Shown here: positions 1 through 5,593 of the stretch, one piece after another
Position numbering within the stretch: the stretch's first letter is position 1
How the letters are laid out: the number at the start of each line of letters is the position of its first letter
NCBI GenBank assembly: GCA_016202845.1
Contig: JACQNW010000096.1
Coordinates: 1 to 8,479, forward strand
Direction of reading: 5' to 3'
DNA length: 8,479 nucleotides
From: Candidatus Aenigmatarchaeota archaeon
Lineage (GTDB): Archaea > Aenigmatarchaeota > Aenigmatarchaeia > GW2011-AR5
Notes under the pieces: generated by a model
What the model was told of the DNA's origin: nothing
Databases searched by the model: none
What the model saw: the letters and a program-made list of their open reading frames with translations, nothing else
Made by a program: the position numbers and the translations under genes

Positions 1-422
1 ATGTAGCTTTGGTTAAAACTTACCCGGGTTTTAACTATAAAATTATTGAAAATCTTGTTTCCTCCGGCGTTCGAGGGATAATGCTCGAAGGAGCAGGCTT
101 CGGCAATTTTCCAGTAAATGCTGTTGACGAATCCACAAAACATCACAAGATACTTCTGGATTTGTTTTCATCAATTTCAAAAAATGTTTTGCTTGTTATG
201 ACTACGCAAGCAATAAACGGCAATCCTGCATTGAATGTTTACTCTACAGGCAGGATAGAACAAAAAGCAGGCATACTGCCTGTTCCAATGACACCTGAAA
301 CAGCTTACGTCAAACTGGGATGGGTTCTTGGACACACAAAAGATGTTGAAAAAGCGAAGGAAATGATGCTGAAGGATTATGTTGGCGAGATAAATAACAG
401 GATAGACCCAAGGAGTTTTTAA
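1..422 (+). CDS. gatD: Glu-tRNA(Gln) amidotransferase subunit D, 3' part
   Basis: This is the C-terminal part of the glutaminase/asparaginase-like subunit that releases ammonia from an amide donor for the GatDE complex, which converts Glu-tRNA(Gln) to Gln-tRNA(Gln) in the cytoplasm. The frame is open from the left edge (residues VAL precede VKTYPGF), so the TTG at 9 is internal and the true start lies outside the window. Visible family hallmarks are a VKTYPGF block, a GIMLEGAGFGN glycine-rich turn, the stretch MTTQAINGNPALNVYSTGR, and a PETAYVKLGWVLGHT block near the end, all typical of the C-terminal asparaginase domain of GatD. The catalytic N-terminal threonines are not in view. The stop is one base before gatE, so the two subunits are almost certainly co-transcribed and translationally coupled. 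Confidence 0.93.
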   Translation, partial: VALVKTYPGFNYKIIENLVSSGVRGIMLEGAGFGNFPVNAVDESTKHHKILLDLFSSISKNVLLVMTTQAINGNPALNVYSTGRIEQKAGILPVPMTPETAYVKLGWVLGHTKDVEKAKEMMLKDYVGEINNRIDPRSF

Positions 423-423
423 C

Positions 424-2214
424 ATGGAATACAAAAATCTTGGAGTTAAGATTGGATTGGAAATACACCAGCAGTTAGACAGCGGGACAAAACTTTTCTG
501 TAACTGCCCTATAATGCGCAGCCAAGAATCCCCACTTGAAATTAGAAGGATGATGAGGGCAATTGCAGGAGAAACAGGAAAAGTTGATACTGCTGCTGAA
601 TATGAGCAGTCAAAATCCAAGACATATATTTACAAATATAATACAGAATCTTCTTGCTTGATAGAATTGGACGAACAACCGCCTATTGGGCCTAATAGCA
701 AAGCATTGGATACAACATTACAGACTTGCAAGCTGCTGGGTTGTGATATTGTGGATGAACTGCATTTTATGCGCAAGAACATTATAGATGGATCTGTTGT
801 TTCTGCTTTCCAGAGGACAGGAATGGTTGGATTAAATGGCAATATTAAAACTTCGTTTGGAAATGTAGGAATACAAACAGTAATGTTGGAGGAAGACGCC
901 TCTACTTCGATGGGCAAAACAGAAATGTCCGTCGAGTACAGGCTGGACAGGCAAGGAATACCGCTTATTGAAATTGCAACAGATCCTTCTATTCAATCAC
1001 CAAAGCATGCACAGGAAACGGCAGAGACGATAGGGCTCCTTCTAAGAAGCCTGCCTGTTGTCAGGGGCATAGGCAGCATAAGACAGGACATCAATGTTTC
1101 AATCGCGCAAGGCGCAAGAGTGGAGATAAAGGGCTTTCAGGAGCTGGAAAAGATAGCAGATGCAGTAGAAAACGAGATAAAAAGGCAGGTTGCGCTTGTG
1201 GAAATAAAGAAGGAACTGGAGAAAAGGGGGTTCAAGCAGGCAAAAACAGAGTACAAAGACGTAACTGAAATTTTCAAGGATACTAAAATGTCTGTTCTTA
1301 CGAAAGCTATAGCAGCAGGAGGCAAAATTTTTGCTGCTAAACTTCCAAAATTCAAGGGGCTTTTGATAAAGCAATTGGGCGACAGAACTCTTGGCAAGGA
1401 ACTTTCTACATACGCTGACATGTATGGATACGGGATAATACACAGCGAGGAAGAACGCGCAGATTTGCATTATGAATTCAATGCCCTGCGCAAAGAGCTG
1501 AAAGCTGGTGAAGAAGATGACATTTTTATTTCTGCCGGCAAGGACCCTGCTGCTGCAATGGAAATTGTGCTAAACAGGGCAAACTATTGCTCAATTGGCG
1601 TGCCAGAGGAAACAAGGAATGCAGACGGCATAGGCTCCAAATTCATGAGGCCATTGCCGGGTGCTGGCAGGTTGTACCCTGAATCTGACATACAGCCCAT
1701 ATTTTTAGCCGACATTGTTGACAAAATAAAGACACCAAAGACGCTTTTGGAAAAGAAAAAAGAAATGAAGCTGCCTGAGGAATTGGCAGACCAGATGATA
1801 AAGTCAAGGTACCTTCACTGGTATGAGGAGCTTTCACATTACGGCGAGGTGCTCGTTGCATCGACACTGCTGAACACATTCAAAGACCTCAGCAGAAGGG
1901 GACTTGATATCGGGAAAATAAAGAGGGAAGATCTTGGCCATATTTTTGTCGAAATAAAGAACAAAAAAATATCAAAAGATTCAGTGCTCTTGATTCTGGA
2001 GCAATATTTGATGACAGGCAAAGATATCCGCTCTGCAGTAAAGGATTTCTATATGCTAACAGACAAAGAATTGAAAGACAGCATAAAAATGATAGTTTCC
2101 AGGAATCCATCTGCGACAGAAAATGCTCTTATGGGGTTGGCGATGAAGAATCTGCGCGGCAGAGCTGACGGCGAGAAAATAGTAAAACTTGTAAGAGAGT
2201 ACCTCCGAAAGTAG
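424..2214 (+). CDS. gatE: Glu-tRNA(Gln) amidotransferase subunit E
   Basis: GatE activates the glutamate on Glu-tRNA(Gln) with ATP and transfers GatD-derived ammonia to it. The 596-residue protein opens with the GatB-type kinase/amidotransferase cradle: GLEIHQQL at 11-18 and a CxC at C26/C28. An inserted GAD-like domain, as in bacterial AspRS, spans roughly 265-405. RPLPGAGRLYPESDI at 409-423 and a helical YqeY-like tRNA-binding tail with LRGRADGEKIVKLV complete the fold. The start is the ATG one base after the gatD stop, with AGGAG eight bases upstream (411-415). Length is normal or slightly short. The odd part is the extreme C-terminus: residues Y593-L-R-K596 and the TAG stop are encoded by the left arm of a repeat element inserted at about 2197. 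Without the insertions the protein would end VRDLKK-stop at 595 residues. Confidence 0.96.
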   Translation: MEYKNLGVKIGLEIHQQLDSGTKLFCNCPIMRSQESPLEIRRMMRAIAGETGKVDTAAEYEQSKSKTYIYKYNTESSCLIELDEQPPIGPNSKALDTTLQTCKLLGCDIVDELHFMRKNIIDGSVVSAFQRTGMVGLNGNIKTSFGNVGIQTVMLEEDASTSMGKTEMSVEYRLDRQGIPLIEIATDPSIQSPKHAQETAETIGLLLRSLPVVRGIGSIRQDINVSIAQGARVEIKGFQELEKIADAVENEIKRQVALVEIKKELEKRGFKQAKTEYKDVTEIFKDTKMSVLTKAIAAGGKIFAAKLPKFKGLLIKQLGDRTLGKELSTYADMYGYGIIHSEEERADLHYEFNALRKELKAGEEDDIFISAGKDPAAAMEIVLNRANYCSIGVPEETRNADGIGSKFMRPLPGAGRLYPESDIQPIFLADIVDKIKTPKTLLEKKKEMKLPEELADQMIKSRYLHWYEELSHYGEVLVASTLLNTFKDLSRRGLDIGKIKREDLGHIFVEIKNKKISKDSVLLILEQYLMTGKDIRSAVKDFYMLTDKELKDSIKMIVSRNPSATENALMGLAMKNLRGRADGEKIVKLVREYLRK

Positions 2215-2287
2215 GGGTAAGCCAACGTATTACAATCCATTCTAAGTGCATTGCAAAGCCATTGTGTTTCCACTTTCGGAGGTACTC
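2197..2287 (+). repeat. Palindrome-ended 91-bp element, copy A (in gatE tail)
   Basis: The ends form a perfect 16-bp inverted repeat: GAGTACCTCCGAAAGT at 2197-2212 against ACTTTCGGAGGTACTC at 2272-2287, enclosing 59 bp. Related copies lie at 2832-2927 and 6676-6765. Copies A and B are identical over 43 bp at the right side (2245-2287 and 2886-2928). The element is flanked by the direct repeat TGTAAGA (2190-2196 and 2288-2294), as expected of a target-site duplication. Its first bases are read as the last four codons and stop of gatE (Y-L-R-K-stop). No protein is encoded inside. It resembles a MITE or a mobile structured repeat; the responsible transposase is not in this window. As RNA it would form a long-stem hairpin at the mRNA 3' end. 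Confidence 0.85.
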
Positions 2288-2406
2288 TGTAAGAGACCTT
2301 AACAGTACTCCCGCATGTGATTGAGTGTTAAAGAGCAGTTCTGACGTTCTGTCTGACAGGCTTAAGAAGGCGGAACACACATGCGGGAGTACTGCTTAAA
2401 AAATAG
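2288..2406 (+). other. Displaced ancestral 3' end of gatE, split by insertions
   Basis: This interval holds the leftover of the original gatE terminus. Positions 2288-2302 continue the gatE frame as V-R-D-L from one copy of TGTAAGA. Positions 2395-2406, after the second element, read CTT AAA AAA TAG. Deleting copy A with one TGTAAGA and the second element with one CTTAA joins them into an in-frame end, VRDLKK-stop, with TAG at 2404-2406 just before the TATA box of the next gene. A tail of charged and hydrophobic residues suits the final helix of GatE. This is an inference from the sequence alone; an insertion-free relative would settle it. Confidence 0.7.
2303..2394. repeat. Second palindrome-ended element, 92 bp
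   Basis: A perfect 17-bp inverted repeat bounds the element: CAGTACTCCCGCATGTG at 2303-2319 and its complement at 2378-2394. After a six-base bulge the stem can continue with TGTT against AACA (2374-2377). It is directly flanked by CTTAA on both sides (2298-2302 and 2395-2399), a probable 5-bp target duplication. The termini (CAGTAC...GTACTG) and size match the 6676-6765 repeat, but the interior differs, so it looks like a second family that could share a mobilising enzyme. It occurs once here. It lies in the old gatE 3' end, a few bases before the promoter of the membrane-protein gene. Confidence 0.75.
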
Positions 2407-2407
2407 A

Positions 2408-2416
2408 CTATATATA
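2408..2416 (+). promoter_or_regulatory. TATA box of the membrane-protein gene
   Basis: CTATATATA is centred 28 nt before the ATG at 2440, which predicts a transcript starting at or within a few bases of the start codon. No Shine-Dalgarno sequence precedes that ATG, in keeping with leaderless expression. The box begins two bases after the inferred ancestral gatE stop (2404-2406). Confidence 0.65.
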
Positions 2417-2439
2417 CTGGTTTTCAGCATGTATAATTC

Positions 2440-2826
2440 ATGGTAGACATTACGGCAGCATTGCCGCTTAGCATGGGCGGAATAATTGCCACGTTTATTG
2501 ATGCGATTATTGCATTTGCTGTCATAGCTATTATTGACAAATTCATTGGCCATAACTTTGAGCCGAAAAGGACATTTGCGATGGCTATCATTGCCCTGTT
2601 CCTGGCGCCAATAATTTCCATTTCTGTACTTGGGTCTACAACACTTCCAGGCTTTGTTTCTATATACCTAGTGCCCTTGGTTCTATGGATGGTTCTTGGA
2701 GAGCTTTTGCTGCAGGGCGAAAGCATGAAAACAAAGCTTGAAGTCGCACTCATTGCGTTTGTTGTGTATTCCATAATGAGAATAATTCTTGCGCCGGCGA
2801 TAGCAGGGCTTTTGGGCGCAATTTAA
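2440..2826 (+). CDS. Small integral membrane protein, four predicted helices
   Basis: I do not recognise the family of this 128-residue protein. It is almost entirely hydrophobic, with four likely membrane helices at about 12-33, 47-65, 71-92 and 100-127. These are separated by a charged loop IDKFIGHNFEPKR (32-44), a short loop around GSTTLPG, and QGESMKTK (92-99). No signal peptide cleavage site, catalytic motif or metal ligand is evident. The positive charges in the first and third loops would place those loops inside the cell. The ATG at 2440 is chosen for its TATA box spacing; an earlier ATG at 2429 runs into a stop after five codons. A copy of the repeat element starts five bases after its TAA stop, and mtaB converges on it from the other side. 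Confidence 0.8.
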   Translation: MVDITAALPLSMGGIIATFIDAIIAFAVIAIIDKFIGHNFEPKRTFAMAIIALFLAPIISISVLGSTTLPGFVSIYLVPLVLWMVLGELLLQGESMKTKLEVALIAFVVYSIMRIILAPAIAGLLGAI

Positions 2827-2831
2827 ACATC

Positions 2832-2927
2832 AGTACCTCTGAAAGCAGGGTTTGCTATAAAGCCAAAGTATTGCGATCCATCCTGAGTGCATTGCAAAGC
2901 CATTGTGTTTCCACTTTCGGAGGTACT
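2832..2927 (+). repeat. Palindrome-ended element, copy B (between convergent genes)
   Basis: This 96-bp copy has arms AGTACCTCTGAAAG (2832-2845) and CTTTCGGAGGTACT (2914-2927). The stem is perfect except for T2840 opposite G2919, which would remain a G-U pair in plus-strand RNA. It carries about six to seven extra bases after GGGTT compared with the 6676-6765 copy. Direct repeats CATC flank it (2828-2831 and 2928-2931), shorter than those of the other copies. It fills nearly the whole gap between the stop of the membrane-protein gene (2824-2826) and the stop of mtaB (2930-2932). At this site it could act as a bidirectional 3'-end structure. Confidence 0.85.
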
Positions 2928-2929
2928 CA

Positions 2930-4198
2930 TCATGCCATAAGATTTGAAACTGCTGCGTCTGTAATTTTGACATCAATCGACTGCCCAAGACTGTAGTTTC
3001 CTTTTACAACAACCGACTTGTAGGCAAAGTTTCTTCCGATCCATGTCTGTTTTACTGTGTTGAATTCATCTATGATTATCTTTCCCGACCAGCCAACCCA
3101 TTTTTTGTTCTGCCTTTCTGACATGCCCCTGACAAAGTCGCTCATCCTTCTTGTCCTTTCTTTTTTTACGGCGGTGTCCAGTTGCTTCATCCTTGCTGCG
3201 AGTGTGTTAGGGCGATTGCCATAAGCAGAAACATTTGAAAAGTCCGGTTGCGTACGCTCAAGCAATTTCATGGACATCTGGAAATCTTTTTCTGTCTCTT
3301 CAGGAAAGCCGCATATCATGTCTGTCCATATAGTTGACAGAAGAAATTTGCTTCTTATTTCCTCCACTATTTTTACATAATCTTCTGCGGTGTGCCTTCT
3401 TTTCATTTTCTTAAGAATCTGATCGCTTCCTGACTGTACAGGCAAGTGAAAAAACTTGAATACATGCTCGTTTTCATAAGCTTCCAGCAATTTAGGCAAT
3501 AGTTTTACAACATGTTCCGGATTCATCATGCCTATGCGAAGCATGTAGTCTCCGTCTGCATTTGACGTAATCTCATTAATCAAATCGGTAATGTCTTTAT
3601 TCCTATCACAGCCATAGCAGCCGTTGTCTTGTGAAGTCAGCCAGAATTCTTTTACACCTTCTGTTATTGCTTTCTTTACTGCATCAACAATAATTTCTGT
3701 AGGGTAAGAGAATAAATCGCCTTTTGCAAGCTTTGTGGAGCAGAAAGTGCAGAAAGATTTGCATCCTGAAGATATCGGTATGATGTCAATAACCGGATTT
3801 TTCCTTATTTTTGGAAGCGATGCTTTTACAGGCCTTGCTTTTCCCAATATTTCTACATACTCTCCGTTAAGCATGCTTTCAGCAGCTTCTCCTATCTTGT
3901 CAATGTGGTGTGTGCTTACAATCCCTGCTTCTGGCACAACTTCTTTTACAACATCATATTGCGCCTCAGGCATGCAGCCTGTCAGTATGAATTTCTTGTT
4001 GCTGGTCTGGAGCTCTCTGGCTGCATGAAGTATTTTATTTTCCGTGACGTTTTTTACAGAACATGTGTTTAGAATTACAATATCAGCCTGCTCTGCTGGT
4101 GCTGCAGAAAATCCTTTTTTCCTAAGCAAGGCTTCCATTATTTCCGATTCTGCCTGGTTGTTAGAGCAGCCATAAGTTGTTATGCTGTATGAAGGCAT
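2930..4198 (-). CDS. mtaB: tRNA t6A37 methylthiotransferase, archaeal/eukaryal type
   Basis: This radical-SAM enzyme adds a methylthio group to N6-threonylcarbamoyladenosine at position 37 of ANN-decoding tRNAs. The 422-residue protein has the standard three parts. An N-terminal UPF0004 domain carries cluster cysteines C11 (TTYGCSNNQAESEIM), C46 (LNTCSVK) and C75 (LTGC). A radical-SAM core has CxxxCxxC at C146/C150/C153. A C-terminal TRAM-like domain occupies about 355-422. The NQAESEIM sequence after the first cysteine and the overall length fit the archaeal/CDKAL1 branch rather than bacterial MiaB or RimO. The ATG at 4198 follows a TATA-like box by 25 nt. The gene stops three bases from repeat copy B. 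Substrate assignment rests on family resemblance. Confidence 0.9.
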   Translation of the reverse strand: MPSYSITTYGCSNNQAESEIMEALLRKKGFSAAPAEQADIVILNTCSVKNVTENKILHAARELQTSNKKFILTGCMPEAQYDVVKEVVPEAGIVSTHHIDKIGEAAESMLNGEYVEILGKARPVKASLPKIRKNPVIDIIPISSGCKSFCTFCSTKLAKGDLFSYPTEIIVDAVKKAITEGVKEFWLTSQDNGCYGCDRNKDITDLINEITSNADGDYMLRIGMMNPEHVVKLLPKLLEAYENEHVFKFFHLPVQSGSDQILKKMKRRHTAEDYVKIVEEIRSKFLLSTIWTDMICGFPEETEKDFQMSMKLLERTQPDFSNVSAYGNRPNTLAARMKQLDTAVKKERTRRMSDFVRGMSERQNKKWVGWSGKIIIDEFNTVKQTWIGRNFAYKSVVVKGNYSLGQSIDVKITDAAVSNLMA

Positions 4199-4218
4199 TG
4201 GATAAGATTAGAAGAAAT

Positions 4219-4227
4219 GGATTAAAG
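4219..4227 (-). promoter_or_regulatory. TATA-like box of mtaB
   Basis: On the minus strand this reads CTTTAATCC, centred 25 nt before the mtaB ATG at 4198. It overlaps no coding sequence, lying in the 35-bp gap after the 88-aa gene, so mtaB probably has its own leaderless transcript even though read-through from upstream is possible. Confidence 0.5.
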
Positions 4228-4233
4228 GCTGAT

Positions 4234-4500
4234 TTATTTTGGCAATTTTTCATCCGTATGCTCTTGCCAGCAGCCTGTCATACTTGCTGCCCATGGGCCA
4301 TAAATTAGCCTTCCTTTTCTTGTGAATTTAATGAGATCATTTTCTGATTCAGCTAAACCTAAACCTATAAGCCTTGCTATAGCATCAATTTGATTGGGCT
4401 CTAAGGTTCTGTAATCAACATCAAATGCAATTTTGAGCACAGTTTCGTATCCCAAAGAATCAAAAATTTGATGTGCAGCCTTTTCACTTCTGTAAAACAT
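4234..4500 (-). CDS. Small protein, possible winged-helix domain
   Basis: This 88-residue protein is not recognised with certainty. Residues about 34-68 (EPNQIDAIARLIGLGLAES followed by NDLIKFTRKGRLIY) have the pattern of helix, turn, helix and beta wing. The FTRKGRLI strand resembles the LTEKG wing seen in many archaeal winged-helix regulators and DNA-binding adaptors. The first 30 residues look like an alpha-helix followed by a strand. The tail (GCWQEHTDEKLPK) is polar with a single cysteine. No membrane segment is present. Start is the ATG at 4500, 25 nt downstream of a TATA-like box, with no clear ribosome-binding site. A DNA-binding role is a guess from shape alone. Confidence 0.72.
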   Translation of the reverse strand: MFYRSEKAAHQIFDSLGYETVLKIAFDVDYRTLEPNQIDAIARLIGLGLAESENDLIKFTRKGRLIYGPWAASMTGCWQEHTDEKLPK

Positions 4501-4520
4501 TTTCTTATATGTAAAAAAAT

Positions 4521-4529
4521 CTATTTAAG
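4521..4529 (-). promoter_or_regulatory. TATA-like box of the 88-aa gene
   Basis: The minus-strand sequence CTTAAATAG is centred 25 nt before the ATG at 4500. It overlaps the TAA stop of the upstream HExxH gene (4525-4527), so one gene's terminus doubles as the next gene's core promoter. Confidence 0.5.
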
Positions 4530-5052
4530 TTGTTGCCAGTTGTTCTGCCATTTCGTCTGAAAGCAGAAGGTCTGCCTTTTCGTGCCATCTTGCCTTTAGC
4601 AGCAATTTTACTTTTATCCACGAAACAGATTTTTTGGATTTTATCAAGCGCTGCACAGCTCTTTTGTCCACTTCCCATTCTGAGGCAGACATGTCTTTAA
4701 TGTGCTCTTCTTCGTGCATAAGCACGAAATTCTTTATCTGAGGATCTGTTGAAGATGAGATATTTATCCTTCTTCCGTTTGTCTGTCCCAGCAGGTGTTC
4801 ACCAAGCAAAGGCTCTGTTATCGGAACGCCTAAATATGATGGATATGTTGGCAGGCCATGGTCATCTATTTTCAGGGCAGGCAGATTCTGCGCAGATAAT
4901 GCATGAACATACTGATCAAGCGGGCTTTCCGGCCTTTCATAAGAAACTCTTGCTTTGTAGCTTGAAACAGGGGCATAACTCTGGCTCCTGAATTCTGCAT
5001 AGCCTACAGTAGAAGCACCGCTATATCTTGGAGAGTCAGAGTAGCATGACAT
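4525..5052 (-). CDS. HExxH zincin-like protein, 175 aa
   Basis: The family is not recognised, but the C-terminal half holds a metallopeptidase-like signature: helix NFVLMHEEEH with H113, E114 and H117, followed by SEWEVDKRAVQRL with E125/E127 as candidate third zinc ligand. The layout (HExxH, then E/D about ten residues later on a second helix) recalls compact gluzincin-like folds such as the ImmA/IrrE type, without a clear family match. Residues 1-45 are rich in Ser, Tyr, Arg and Pro and look disordered. Residues 46-108 contain a possible beta-rich region (ITEPLLGEHLLGQ, RRINISSS). The tail 138-160 is basic. No signal peptide is seen. Start is the ATG at 5052, 26 nt after a TATA-like box. 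A second small HExxH protein lies immediately upstream on the same strand. Protease activity is inferred only from the motif. Confidence 0.78.
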   Translation of the reverse strand: MSCYSDSPRYSGASTVGYAEFRSQSYAPVSSYKARVSYERPESPLDQYVHALSAQNLPALKIDDHGLPTYPSYLGVPITEPLLGEHLLGQTNGRRINISSSTDPQIKNFVLMHEEEHIKDMSASEWEVDKRAVQRLIKSKKSVSWIKVKLLLKARWHEKADLLLSDEMAEQLATT

Positions 5053-5073
5053 AATAAGTATTGCTAAGAAAAA

Positions 5074-5082
5074 GATTAATAG
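5074..5082 (-). promoter_or_regulatory. TATA-like box of the 175-aa HExxH gene
   Basis: The minus-strand sequence CTATTAATC is centred 26 nt before the ATG at 5052, again leaderless spacing. Read on the plus strand the same AT box could direct transcription into the structured region beginning near 5104. Confidence 0.5.
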
Positions 5083-5093
5083 CGAGCTGAATC

Positions 5094-5234
5094 ATGATAC
5101 GAGCCAAATGGGAATCTATAGCCAAAAACACCGACAAATTCCCTGTTTATTCCGAGCGGGAATACTGCGGGTTTGACCTTACAGTTTTCATGGAAAACCC
5201 GCAGAGGAGCTCGCCGCACATAGGAGGGTTATAG
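5094..5234 (+). CDS. Possible 46-aa ORF overlapping structured segment
   Basis: An ATG at 5094 opens 46 codons ending in TAG at 5232-5234. The peptide starts MIRAKWESIAKNTDKFP and ends SSPHIGGL, with one cysteine and no recognised domain. Against it, the antisense frame in the same register is also open for about 50 codons, and strong inverted repeats run through it. The AT box upstream is only about 16 nt away instead of 25-28. A non-coding explanation for this stretch is at least as good, so this is listed only as a candidate. Confidence 0.25.
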   Translation: MIRAKWESIAKNTDKFPVYSEREYCGFDLTVFMENPQRSSPHIGGL

Positions 5235-5254
5235 GGAACCTGAGGTTCCCTATT
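5106..5254. other. Structured, GC-richer intergenic segment (possible ncRNA, leader or element)
   Basis: This gap between two HExxH genes is richer in GC than its surroundings and full of complementary blocks. A perfect 10-bp stem CTGCGGGTTT (5165-5174) with AAACCCGCAG (5195-5204) is capped by a 20-nt loop. It is extended by CGAGC (5153-5157) with GCTCG (5209-5213) across an internal loop. GGGAAT (5110-5115) can pair with ATTCCC (5138-5143). The 3' edge is a 10-bp hairpin (5231-5253). Block 5138-5144 could instead pair with AGGGAA at 5233-5238, so two alternative folds exist. The ends AAATGGGAATCT and the complement of AGGTTCCCTATTT are roughly inverted, so an inserted element is another option. 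I recognise no known RNA family here. Confidence 0.5.
5231..5253. repeat. Perfect 10-bp hairpin at the end of the truncated HExxH gene
   Basis: ATAGGGAACC (5231-5240), loop TGA, GGTTCCCTAT (5244-5253). It contains the TAG stop of the minus-strand HExxH gene (5250-5252) and the TAG of the possible plus-strand 46-aa ORF. On the plus strand it is followed by TTT, and on the minus strand by a purine/pyrimidine mix without a T-run. It could be a 3'-end stabilising hairpin, a terminator-like structure, or the edge of an inserted element. Confidence 0.6.
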
Positions 5255-5543
5255 TCATTCCTACTTCATCTAAATTTCCTTCAAGATGCCTGGCTTCATG
5301 CCATATTGTTGCTTTTGGGCCAAGACCTGCATGACCATATGGAATTTCCCCTTCTGGCCTGGCAAAAACTTTTTCCTTGAGATCTCTTCTTTCTGGTATG
5401 ACAAAAGCAACTGCTCCTTCATCCACATACCCACTCATATTGAACATTCTTTCTACTATGAAATATAGTGATTTGTAATCTGCTGGCTTAGCTCTGGCTA
5501 ATGCTTCTCTGTCCTTAGGAGAGTCTGAAACTGGGTAATCCAT
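5250..5543 (-). CDS. Short HExxH zincin-like protein, probably C-terminally truncated
   Basis: This protein of 97 residues (102 if the ATG at 5558 is used) is unrecognised as a family. Near its end, ATIWHEARHLEGNLDEVGMK carries H82, E83 and H86 of an HExxH helix, with D92/E93 as possible further ligands. It then stops after only eleven more residues, at a TAG lying inside a perfect hairpin. Zincins usually need a following helix for the third ligand and core packing, so the C-terminus may have been lost. Upstream are an alpha-helix around KPADYKSLYFIVERMF and a strand GAVAFVIPERR. The ATG at 5543 is preferred because the only AT box, at 5564-5572, sits 25 nt before it but just 10 nt before 5558. 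It is divergent from mtnP and upstream of the larger HExxH gene. Confidence 0.7.
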   Translation of the reverse strand: MDYPVSDSPKDREALARAKPADYKSLYFIVERMFNMSGYVDEGAVAFVIPERRDLKEKVFARPEGEIPYGHAGLGPKATIWHEARHLEGNLDEVGMK

Positions 5544-5563
5544 ATTCATAGAAATCATCGCAA

Positions 5564-5572
5564 CTATTAAAG
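5564..5572. promoter_or_regulatory. Shared TATA-like box between divergent genes
   Basis: CTATTAAAG on the plus strand is centred 26 nt before the mtnP ATG (5594). Its complement CTTTAATAG is centred 25 nt before the ATG at 5543 of the short HExxH gene. There is no other AT-rich box in the 50 bp between these start codons, so the two leaderless genes appear to use the same bases as core promoter in opposite directions. Confidence 0.55.
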
Positions 5573-5593
5573 TATTTCTATTGTATTTAGAAA

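Noticed and set aside
9..422. TTG at 9 as start of a 137-aa gene
   Set aside because: The frame is open to the window edge and the upstream residues fit GatD, so this is an internal codon of a truncated gene.
177..620. 147-codon minus-strand frame
   Set aside because: It is antisense to gatD/gatE, with composition rich in Cys, Phe and Ser typical of a shadow frame and no recognisable motif.
1099..1470. Minus-strand frames opposite gatE
   Set aside because: They are shadows of the strongly supported gatE frame, with cysteine/phenylalanine-rich products.
2349..2359. CTGTC-T-GACAG as an operator or hairpin
   Set aside because: The loop is a single base, so the hairpin cannot form as written. 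The motif lies inside the 2303-2394 element and needs no separate explanation.
2424..2774. 116-codon minus-strand frame
   Set aside because: It lies entirely antisense to the membrane-protein gene, which has a well-placed TATA box; the antisense frame has no promoter or domain.
5110..5230. tRNA, 5S rRNA, SRP RNA or RNase P RNA
   Set aside because: I looked for the T-loop, SRP and RNase P core motifs in the structured segment on both strands and saw none.
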